A stretch of 64,000 nucleotides of DNA, taken from positions 224,910,339-224,974,338 of the forward strand of contig NC_061117.1 in the NCBI RefSeq assembly GCF_002878395.1, given 5' to 3'. This DNA is from Capsicum annuum (taxonomy: Eukaryota > Streptophyta > Magnoliopsida > Solanales > Solanaceae). The translations under genes and the position numbers were made by a program. Shown here in pieces: positions 54,599 through 64,000 of the stretch (positions are counted from its first letter, which is position 1; every line of letters starts with the position of its first letter). The notes under the pieces were generated by a model that worked only from the letters and a program-made list of their open reading frames with translations, had not been told where the DNA came from and did no database searches.

Positions 54599-57500
54599 AT
54601 GCCAAATACACGAAGATCTGGTCAGCCATTATTACCTATAAATCCTGAACCACAACTCATTGGCAGAATGGATGTGCAACGAGACCTTGATAGGATAGCT
54701 ACTCAACAGGAGCAGGCTAGATTAGCTGCATTGGCAGCTGCGCAAGTACATCAACAGAATGCTGATAACCCAGGTCGGGTAACAAATCTTGATGATGAGG
54801 ACCTGGGTGATGATGAGTTATTAAATCCAAGGCGTGTAGATGAGGTGGCTGCACCAATGAACAGGAATGTCAACAGAGATCGTCAAGCTAGAATGAGACC
54901 AGAACGCCGAGCTGTGCAAGTTGCTTTTGATGATGATGATGACGACTTGGATGGGGCCGGTGCCACAGGGGCTATTATTCCTCCGCCCTTGGCACCCGGA
55001 GCCAAGTTCAATATCACTAGCACTATGATCCAGCTATTGCAACTCAAAGGGTTATTTGGTGGACTTGCAAGCGACGATCCGAATATGCATCTGATTAATT
55101 TTATCTCAACATGCAAATCGTTTGACAATCCAGGGGTTGGACAGAATGCAATCCGGCTGCGCTTATTTCCATTGTCTCTATCTAGAGAGGCAACTCTATG
55201 GTTAAACGGGCTAACTCCTGACTCTATTACCAATTGGAGGTAACTGAAAGAAGCTTTCCTAGAAAGATTCTTTCCGCCATCCAAGAGAGCACAATTAAGA
55301 GATGAGATAAGCAATTTCAGACAGCTTCCAACTGAAGCTCTCCACGAGACATAGGAGAGGTTCAAGAAGAAGCTTATGCGGTGCCCAAATCATCAGATGA
55401 CCAATGTCCACTTGATGGAAATATTATATAGGGCTTTGAACTCAGTGACTAAGCCAGTGGTAGATAATGCTGCGGGTGGGTCATTCATGGACCTTACTTT
55501 TATTGAGGCATGTGATATGCTGGATCGTATGACAAAGTAGAGTAGAGCTTGGCATACCAGGGATTCTGAGGTAGCAAGCTCTACTGTATCTATTGGCATG
55601 ACGGCAGAACAGAGACGAAGAGAAGAGGAACGTGACCAGGATATGGCTCACATGAAAACGCAGATGGACCTTCTTACCAAGCATTTATTATCAGAGAAGA
55701 CAGAAAAGGTCAAGGCTGTTGTATCACAGGGAAGAAATGACTCCGATTCTGAGGAGAAAGTAAATTACTTGAATAATCAGGGGGGTTTCCGAGGCAATGT
55801 CCAAGGAAACCAAGGTCGGAACTATTATGAAAAATCCGGATACAAGGATCGAGACCAAGGGAATTGGAAGAATAAGAATGACAGGAGCGGTTTGTATGTC
55901 CCTCCTGGAAATCGTGAAGCTGCTGCACCTAGCTCTGGGAAAATGTCCATGGAGGACATGATGGCTAAGCTGTTGAAAGGAGTGGAGGCAACCAACACGG
56001 GAGTAACTGAGGTAAAAAATGATTTGTCCTCAATAAATCAATTGGTTGACTCGCATTCCACTTCAATAAAACAGCTGGAACAACAAATGAGTCAACTATC
56101 AGCGGCATTCAATCAAAGAAAAGCTGTCACTTTACCGAGTGACACTGTCCAAAATCCAAGGAAAGATGGATCATGTTTGGCGATTACAACCAGGAGTGGT
56201 AAGGTGTTGGAAAATCCATCCAAGGGCAAGCCCGTGGTTGATAGTATAGAGGAGAATGTTATTGAAGCAGATTGTGATGATTTTGTAGAAGTTGAAGATC
56301 AGGATGAGAACATTCATGATACTACACCTAGATGCCAGCAGTCTGAAAAGATTGATAATGGGAAGCACAATAAAAAGGAAGTGGTGGAGAAAACTCTTCC
56401 AAATCCACCACCACCTTTTCCTCAGAGACTGAAAAAGAAGGCTGATGACACCAGGTTCAGTAAATTCATGACCATGCTGAAGCAGCTGACTATTAATATG
56501 CCTTTGGTGGAGGCACTGGAGCAAATGCCAGGGTACGCCAAATTCATGAAGGACCTTTTGACAAAGAAAAGGACAGCGAGCTATGAACTGGCAGATAAAT
56601 TTCATCATTGCAGTGCAATTGCCACGAGGTCTTTAGTATAGAAGAAGGCAGATCCGGGTGCTTTCACTATTCCTTGCACGGTTGGATCTTTAGATTTTGC
56701 TAAGGCGTTATGCGATTTGGGGGCTAGCATTAATTTAATGCCATTAGCCATTTATAGACAGTTGGGGTTGGGGGATCCTACACCAACCAACATGCGGCTT
56801 GTAATGGCAGATAGGTTGGTAAAACGACCCGTTGGTATCTTATATGATGTATTAGTGAAGGTTTCTACCTTCATTTTTCTTGCAGACTTTGTTATTTTGG
56901 ATTGCGAGGTGGATTTTGAGGTTCCCATAATCTTGGGTCGACCTTTCCTCGCAACAGGAAGTGTGCTTATTGATTTACGAGCAAATGAGCTTTTATTTCG
57001 GATGAATGACGAAGTGGTACGTTTTGATGTATGCAAATCAATGAAGCAGCCTAAAGATATGAATGTGTTTTCTATAGCTGATGTTTATTATGAGGATGAG
57101 AAGGAGTTATCTTTAGAGAAGCAGCTTACTGTTGAGCCATTGGCTGCTGTGCTTTTGAACTTTGAGCGTGAGGATGTTGAAGAGTACGAAGAAACTATCT
57201 GTGCTCTGACAGGACTGGGGTCGTATTCATATGCCCCCAAGAAGCTGGACCTTGACCTTAAGAATCGACCTTCACCACTGGCGAAGCCATCCATTGAAGA
57301 GCCACTGGTGCTAGAATTGAAAGAGCTACCCAGTCATCTAAGGTATGCGTTCTTGGGTAGTGGAAATACACTGCCGGTTATTGTTGCTGCTGATTTAGGA
57401 GAACAACAAGTAGAGGCTCTCATCTCTGTTCTGAAGAGGTACAAGAGAGCTATTGGTTAGACTATTGCTAATATAATTGGTATCCCTCTTGGCATATGTA

Positions 57501-60214
57501 TGCACAAGATTCAGCTAGAGAAAGATTGCATACCCACTATTGAGCATCAGCGTCGTTTGAATCCACCTATGCAAGAGGTGGTGAAGAAAGAAATCATAAA
57601 GTGGTTAGATATAGGGGTGGTGTATCCAATCTCAGACAGTAAATGGGTGAATCCTGTACAATGTGTGCCAAAGAAAGGGGGCATGACAGTAGTAGCAAAC
57701 GAGAAGAATGAGCTAATCCCACTCAGGCCTGTCACAGGGTGGAGAGTGTGTATGGATTACCAGAAGCTAAACTCGTGGACGTTAAAGGACCACTTCCCAA
57801 TGCCGTTCATGGATCAAATGCTTGATCGATTGGCAGGGAAGGGATGGTTCTGTTTCTTGGATGGTTATTCGGGATATAATCAGATTTGCATTGCCCCTGA
57901 AGATCAGGAGAAAACCACTTTTACATGCCCATATGGTACTTTTGCATTCAAACGAATGCCATTTGGGCTATGTAATGCACCTGTCACTTTTCAGCGATGT
58001 ATGATATCCATTTTCTCTGATATGGTTGAAGACACCTTGGAGGTGTTTATGGATGACTTTTCGGTTGTAGGTGAGTCATTTGAGTCATGCTCGGCAAATC
58101 TGAGTATGACTTTGCAGCGATGTGTTGAATTCAATCTGGTGCTAAATTGGGAGAAGTGCCATTTTATGGTTAAGGAAGGCATTGTTCTCGGGCATAAAGT
58201 CTCTGAAAAGGGAATTGAAGTTGATCGAGCCAAGATTGAGGTTATCGAAAGACTACCACCTCCAATTTCTGTAAAGGGGGTTCGTAGTTTTCTCGGTCAT
58301 GCTGGTTTTTATCGGAGGTTTATTAAAGACTTCTCCAAGATTGCAAACCCATTATGCAAACTTTTGGAGAAGGAGGCAAAGTTTTACTTTGGTGAAGATT
58401 GCTCGAAGGCATTTGAATGCCTTAAAGGAAAGCTAGTTGAAGCCCCTATTATTGTAGCACCTGATTGGTCTCTACATTTTGAAGTTATGTGTGATGCAAG
58501 TGGTGTAGCCTTGGGTGTTGTACTTGGTCAGAAAAGAGAAAAGCTATTTCATCCAATCTACTACGCGAGTAAGGCCTTGAATGGAGCACAGAAGAACTAT
58601 ACCGTCACTGAACAAGAGCTTCTTGCGGTTGTTTATGCTTTCGAAAAGTTCCGTGCTTACTTGTTGGGAACCAAGGTAGTGGTTCATACAGATCATGCGT
58701 CTCTAAGATATCTAATGGCAAAGAAGGATGCCAAGCCAAGGCTAATTAGGTGGGTGCTACTACTTCAAGAATTCGATTTCGAGGTAAAGGATAGAAAAGG
58801 TTGTGAAAACCAAGTAGCTGATCATCTATCTAGACTTGAGAGTGAGCACACAGTGCAGACCGACCTTGATATTGATGATGCATTCCCCGACGAAGAGATC
58901 CTAGCAACTATGGTGGAAAACTTACCGTGGTATGCAGATTTTGCTAACTACGTGGTAAGCGAAGTGATTCCTGAGAATCTCTCCTTTCATCAAAAGAAAA
59001 AGTTCATGCATGATGTGAAACATTACTTCTGGGATGAGCCTTATCTTTTTCGACGATGTGCTGATGGTATTATTAGGCGGTGCATCCCAGATGTAGAGGT
59101 GCCTAGCATACTGGAAGCAAGCCATGCTTCCCAAGTTGGAGGTCACCATGCAGGTGAACGGACGGCCAAGAAAGTACTGCAGAGTGGCTACTATTGGCCT
59201 TCATTATTCAAGGATGCCTACGATTTTGTAAGAAGATGTGATCAGTGTCAGCGGCAAGGTTCTATCTCAAAGCACCATGAGATGCCCATGTCCAAAATGC
59301 TTGAAGTAGAGTTATTCGATGTCTGGGGTATTGATTTCATGGGCCCATTTGTGAGCTCATTTGGGATGAAATATATCTTAGTTGCTGTGGATTATGTATC
59401 CAAATGGGTCGAAGCAGTCGCTCTAGCTGATAATGAAGGTAAGAGTGTTGTGGCGTTCTTAAAGAGAAATTTCTTCTCTCGTTTTGGGGTACCCCGTACC
59501 ATCATAAGCGATGGAGGATCACATTTCTGCAACAAGCTGTTTAGAGCCGTATTGGCAAAGTATGGGGTTAAGCAACATAAGGTAGCTACACCGTACCACC
59601 CACAAACTAGTGGGCAGGTAGAGGTTTCAAACCGGGAAATCAAGCTGATCCTTGCTAAGACTGTGAATGCCAGCAGGAAAGATTGGTCCAGGAAGCTGGA
59701 TGATGCCTTATGGGCATACAGGACCGCGTTTAAGACACCAATTGGCATGTCACCATACCAACTAGTTTATGGAAAGGCTTGTCACTTGCCAATTGAGCTA
59801 GAACATAAAGCAATGTGGGCACTGAAGCAGCTTAACCTGAACTGAGGTGATGCTATTAATATGAGATTGGGGCAACTGAACGAGATGGATGAATTCCGTC
59901 TAAATGCATATGAAAGAGCAGATCTTTACAAGGAAAGGATGAAAAAGTACCATGATCGGAGGATTATCCAACGAAACTTTCAGAAAGGCAATTTGGTACT
60001 CCTTTTCAACTCCAGACTGAAGCTGTTTCCAGGTAAGTTGAAGTCTAAATGGTCTGGTCCATTCAGAATCAGCCAAGTTTACTCATCTGGAGTAGTGGAG
60101 TTAGAAAACGATGATGGTAGTGTCTTTAAGGTGAATGGTCAAAGAGTAAAGCTATATATCGGTCCAACCGACTCGATAAAATGTATAGCCACCATATATC
60201 TTGATGAAGTCTGA
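54599..60214 (+). pseudogene. Athila gag-pol polyprotein with six in-frame stops
   Basis: One reading frame of 1872 codons from ATG 54599 to TGA 60214 carries the whole polyprotein without a frameshift, broken by stops at 55241, 55352, 55538, 56639, 57458 and 59843. Gag: [19 protein letters not shown]. Protease: LCDLGASINLMP (about 56711) and [51 protein letters not shown], active site [10 protein letters not shown] (about 58047). RNase [26 protein letters not shown]. Integrase: [63 protein letters not shown]. The C-terminal part (59861-60214) holds a GPF-type module (KWSGPFRISQVYSSG). All catalytic motifs are still readable. Confidence 0.93.
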
Positions 60215-60224
60215 GTAATCGAGA

Positions 60225-60420
60225 TAACTATGTCGTGCCGCGACAATAAATCAAGCCCTACATGGGAGGCAACCCATCATTTTAATCATTTTTGTTTTAT
60301 TAGGAGTTTGTTTTTGATAAATAAAAATTCAAAAAGAAGAGTCGAGCCACGACCAAAACTAAGGCGCTTGGTGGGAGGCAACCCATCCTTCTAATCATTT
60401 TTGTTGTTTTTGATTAAGTG
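60225..60420 (+). repeat. Duplicated GGGAGGCAACCCATC block in the Athila spacer
   Basis: GGGAGGCAACCCATCNTTNTAATCATTTTTG occurs at about 60261 and 60370, each just after the pol end. It can fold as GGGAGGCAACCC and may be an RNA element of the retroelement. Confidence 0.55.
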
Positions 60421-60506
60421 TAGGTGCATGAAGTACAAGGGAGGAGATTAGCCCCAAATTTTGATTTAAAAGTGAGCCATGCCAATGGTGGTAAGTCTAG
60501 GAATGA

Positions 60507-60700
60507 TGGAGCATAGGCGATAGGCTAGCCGCCGCCTAAGCCATTGCCTATGCCCACTGCCTCACATAGGCGATAGGATAGGCGCCACCTATGCCAACAT
60601 AGGCAATAGGCTAGGCGCCGCCTATGCCAACATAGGCAATAGGTTAGGCGCCGCCTACTTATGCTTAGGCAATGCTATAGGCGCCGCCTATCAATGTAAA
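60507..60700. repeat. GC-rich palindromic minisatellite in the Athila spacer
   Basis: Units of about 36 bp built on TAGGCGCCGCCTA, AT-GCC and AACATAGGCAATAGG occur about four to five times. TAGGCGCCGCCTA is itself nearly self-complementary, so the array can fold into multiple short hairpins. Confidence 0.75.
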
Positions 60701-61576
60701 TGTTGCCTAATAACCCGTTTGTCAATGGACCAACCCGACCCATGTCTCATCTTTTAAATATATCCTCTACCTTCAACACCACTCATTTTTTCTTAAACCT
60801 AGGCGCCGCCCAAGCACCCTTGCCTTCTCCAACCTTTTCTCCTTTCTCATCTAATCTTGCAGGCTCACCTTCCCGATTCATCACCAAGTAAGTTGTTCTT
60901 TCATGTTCCGTAGTTGTTTCAGTGCTACACTTATAATGGTTAACTAGATTTTGTAGTAGCGCTTGGTGATAAGAGTATGGTTAGTTTGTTATGATTTGTG
61001 AAAAATACATCTCATCGAGTGAAAGGATTCTTGTGGGTATTCTTGATTTTACTCTGGCATGTATTGATTGGTATTCACTGTCATAATTTTTTTATTATTA
61101 TGGAGTTGAAATATTGAAGTTTAATGCATAATTTTGGGAGTTGTAAGCTTGACTATGTGAGTGACTCGTTCAACGATGTAATGGTCATAGTTAACCAAAA
61201 GCATAAGATTGTGTAATTGTTTCTATGCTATAGCATGATAAGATTTCTATGTGGTAGTCTTGCTCAAAGATTGCGTTGCTCCAATGAAATATAGTTGGAA
61301 ATGATAGTCAAGATTACACGACCATTGTGTGCTGCTTCTCTATATCAAACTGAGAAATTGTTATGTAAAGTGAAGGGTTGAAAGTGTGACTGCGCTAATA
61401 ATGTTGTTGGCACATACCACCTAAATGTATGTCGATGAAGTCTGAGTAATCGACATCACTCACTCAATTAGTTTGTGCAAACAAATTAAGTGTGGGGTGG
61501 TGCCATTACTATTTTCTTTTTCGATTATAGTGAATTTTTCGAAATGAAACTAACATGACTCTATTGTGATCTCAGG

Positions 61577-62798
61577 TAACATAGCTCCGAAAGGACGACA
61601 GGGAAAGGAGAAAGCATCCACCTCACAAAAAGGTCAGAAAAGGTCAAGAAAGGACCAGGCTGATTCCTCCTCTCTTCAAGTGCCTCGACGCACTTTTGGG
61701 ATCAAGTGGGTTCTGGAGAAGGAAGGGAAGGAGTGGTATAGAAACAATAAAGTGAAGAAATATGTACATGTGGAGTTGATGCAGAAGGAAAGTTTAGCAA
61801 AGAACTGCCCTCGCATTTTGGCAAAGATTATGGCACTGAATCTTGACTTTATCTTCCGAGACATGGGCGAATGTAATCTTGATTTGACTCGAGAGTTTTA
61901 TGCCAACTGGTCCCCAAGGACTACGGGAAATGAAGTAAAGATTCGGGGGCAAGTCTTGCAATTGAACGCTGATTTCTTCAACTCTTTCCTGGGTACTCCA
62001 AGTGTGGATCAATCACCACTCAAGGAGCTCTACAACAGACCTCCCTACAGAGCCATCAGACATACATTGTGTGGATCAAGGTCCATGACCCGGTGGACTC
62101 GTCATAAAGATAATGGTCGTCACAATACTTACCCATATGCTTGTTTGAACAGAGAAGCTCGCATATGGTTAAGAATAGTCAATTCCTGCTTGATTCCTGG
62201 GACACAATACAATAAGGTCACGCGTGATCGAGTCTGCTTGGTATATGCTCTAATGACGAATGTTCCCATCAACATTGGTGCAGTTATACGAACGTCGATG
62301 CGAAAAGCAAGGGTTCACAAAAGGTCCCATGTCAGTTTCGGCAATTTGTTGACTGCAATTTTAAGGAAAGAGCAAATTGAGGAGGAGCCAGCAGACCATA
62401 AGTTGCCATATAACCTGAAGAAGGTAGATCTCATGAAAATCAAAGATCCAGAAACTGGTCAAGGCATCAACCTGACCACTGCTGAGAGACATGCTCTAGA
62501 TGAGAGTTTTTTCCGCCATCTGTATGGCATGACTAGGTTCACTATGATGAATGGGGGTCGTGTGCCGACTGATGCAGAGCTTCGGCAGTTGGACTCTGAC
62601 TACCCGCTTAATGAGCATGCTCGGGCCATGTGTGGAGTGGGGGTACATTTTGAAGAACCTCTAGATGATGATGTGCCGACAGACGATGATCACCAGCTGC
62701 TAGACTCTGATGTGGAGGACAACTCTGATGATGAAGACTCTGATGATGATTCTGACGCACGGGGTATGACCTCGGATGTAGAGGAGGAGTCTAACTAA
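61577..62798 (+). CDS. Third (env-position) ORF of the Athila element
   Basis: An open frame of about 406 codons without stops. It has no ATG at its start: the frame opens after TGATCTCAG, a good 3' splice site (AG at 61575-61576), so a spliced subgenomic mRNA is likely. It begins with a basic Lys/Gln/Ser-rich stretch (KGRQGKEKASTSQKGQKRSR), then a globular region (RTFGIKWVLEKEGKEWY, FYANWSPRTTGNEVKIRGQ, CLIPGTQYNKVTRDRVCLVY) resembling the plant-specific 'putative plant transposon protein' domain, and a very acidic tail (DDDVPTDDDHQLLDSDVEDN). No clear membrane span or signal peptide, so an envelope function is unlikely on sequence grounds. It is intact while gag-pol is not. Confidence 0.75.
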
Positions 62799-64000
62799 CC
62801 AGGTTTTTGCTTATTTATTTACACTGAGGGCAGTGTGTTCCGTATAAGTGTGGGGTACGGGTATATGTCTGCGGATTGCCTTGTCTGCTGTATTGCGTAC
62901 TGCTTGCCCGCGCATTTATTCTATAGTCATTTTGATTTAGTCGTAATTAGTTAGTTGTAATTAGTCAGAGTTTGCATGAAATTGTTCTTATAGACGGCAT
63001 GGCATTATAACAGGAGTTTGTGCTGAATCACTACTATTGAAACATTTAGGCTCTAAGTTGTGACTCATGCTGTGATAATTGTTTGTGGTTTAATTCATTT
63101 ATCTGTTGGGTCAAGAATCTATAATGCTCCCAATTAAGTTGACCATGTGCAATGTGTGTGTAAGGTTATTGTATATTCTTTGTTGCGATTGATGCTAGAA
63201 CTTGCCTAGTGTGTGTGTGAAGCGAAATAAAGATTGTGAGTTTAGGAGATGATTTAGGCATTTCTTTGGCAGCCCTGATTTTTTTGTTTATCTTCTTTTT
63301 ACCTACCTTTGTACATTGTCCTAGTGAACACTCTTTGAGCCTTTAGCTATTTTCTTTGGCAACCCCATAAGTAGCCTAATCCATTTTTTTGAAAAGACCA
63401 TAATTTGATCCAAAAGCCCCTAAGCGCTTTAAATTGTAGAATCAAGTTGAGTAAAGAGTGTGGCAAAATAAGAGGAAAATGGTGAAAGTGATGCCCCAAA
63501 GTTTAGTTATTGGTACATGAAAATATTGTAATTGAGGGTGGCTATCATAGGGATGCTAAAAAAATAAAAAAAAATATAATAATATATATAATAAAAAAAA
63601 GGAGTTGTATATTTCCATCATAGTATTTTTGATTGAGTAACAAAATGGGTGAAAGGGGGTTGGTAGATGAAAGGAAGGTAGAGTAGTTGTTAAAAGTTAG
63701 TGTAAATGGCATAAGGTAGTGTATTAAAGCGCTTAGGGAGCATAGTCACCACTTCTGGCCAAAATAGTCCTACCCATCCCTTTAGCCTACTTTACAACCC
63801 GTAAAGACCTATTTGATCCTAACCTTAGCATTCTGATATTAGTGGAGCATTACACTAAGGGCAAGCATATGATCACCAGTTGTAATCTAAGAATTCTTTG
63901 TGAGAGTGAGAGCAAGCAAGTTCTTATACCCATATTTCTGAAAAATGCAAAACTATGAGTGATTATGGGTAACATTTTGTGTGAGCGCACATGGTTGATG
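62799..64000 (+). other. Athila 3' untranslated region, no gene seen
   Basis: T- and A-rich, with a run of A/T at 63540-63600. The polypurine tract and 3' LTR were not found before the window edge. Confidence 0.5.

Larger units (their letters stand above)
53241..64000 (+). mobile_element. Athila-type Ty3/gypsy retrotransposon (3' end outside window)
   Basis: Order: 5' LTR, tRNA-Asp-type primer site, gag-protease-RT-RNase H-integrase in one frame, long spacer, env-position ORF, and a 3' untranslated region reaching the window end. This layout, the primer site and the gag/pol motifs are those of the Athila lineage. The 3' LTR is not reached. It is inserted in the HIPP intron, opposite to HIPP transcription. 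Confidence 0.9.

Noticed and set aside
61566..61576. GTG start for the Athila third ORF
   Set aside because: Plant translation rarely starts at GTG; the bases form a 3' splice site, so the coding exon is taken to begin at 61577.

Overview
The window is plant nuclear DNA, AT-rich and almost certainly from a Solanaceae genome. The evidence is multi-exon genes with GT-AG introns and a dense collection of Solanaceae-type repeats: TS/SolS SINEs and RTE-type LINEs sharing a TTG-repeat 3' end, Au SINEs, hAT, Stowaway and Tourist MITEs, a TRIM, and Ty3/gypsy elements of at least three lineages. Species cannot be fixed by eye. A 100-base run of N marks an assembly gap at 9971-10070.

Genes: (1) a ZIP11-like zinc/iron transporter on the minus strand (981-3710, 3 exons, 352 residues). 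(2) A complete TIM50, the mitochondrial inner-membrane import receptor, on the minus strand in ten exons spread over 20.2 kb (10213-30422). Two of its introns are swollen by retrotransposons: a 5'-truncated chromovirus in intron 9 (about 11.5-16.3 kb) and a 7.6-kb palindromic Tat/Ogre-like composite in intron 3 (18168-25790), which itself contains a solo LTR. (3) A small single-exon DUF7722-type gene (35695-35979, +). (4) A single-exon DUF761-type membrane/acidic protein gene (44389-45183, +). (5) The 3' exon of a heavy-metal-associated isoprenylated plant protein, HIPP (52636-53105, -). Its upstream exon(s) are not in the window because an Athila-type retrotransposon (about 53241 to beyond 64000) sits in the intron.

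Layout: 1-800 SINE/LINE insertions; 0.98-3.7 kb ZIP gene; 3.9-6.95 kb nested MITE cluster (Stowaway in Stowaway, then a MULE-type element inside a hAT element); 7-10 kb AT-rich spacer with a hAT MITE; 10.2-30.4 kb TIM50 with its transposon-filled introns; 30.7-35.6 kb LINE fragment, hAT and Tourist MITEs and a 230-bp tandem array; 35.7 kb DUF7722 gene followed by a 100-130-bp tandem array; 37-44 kb short tandem repeats and MITEs; 44.4 kb DUF761 gene; 45-52 kb MITE, tandem array, Au SINE and TRIM; 52.6 kb HIPP exon; 53.2-64 kb Athila element with 5' LTR, tRNA-Asp-type primer site, gag-pol broken only by in-frame stops, a palindromic GC-rich minisatellite, and an env-position third ORF.

The host genes do not form a functional unit. 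The connecting theme is how much transposon load they carry while their splice sites and reading frames stay intact. No exotic new defence or biosynthetic system was found. The most unusual structures are the palindromic retroelement inside the TIM50 transcript, the chromovirus pol frame running into its 3' LTR, and the Athila polyprotein with six in-frame stops but no frameshift. All calls come from reading the sequence and recalled knowledge of protein families; no database search was run.
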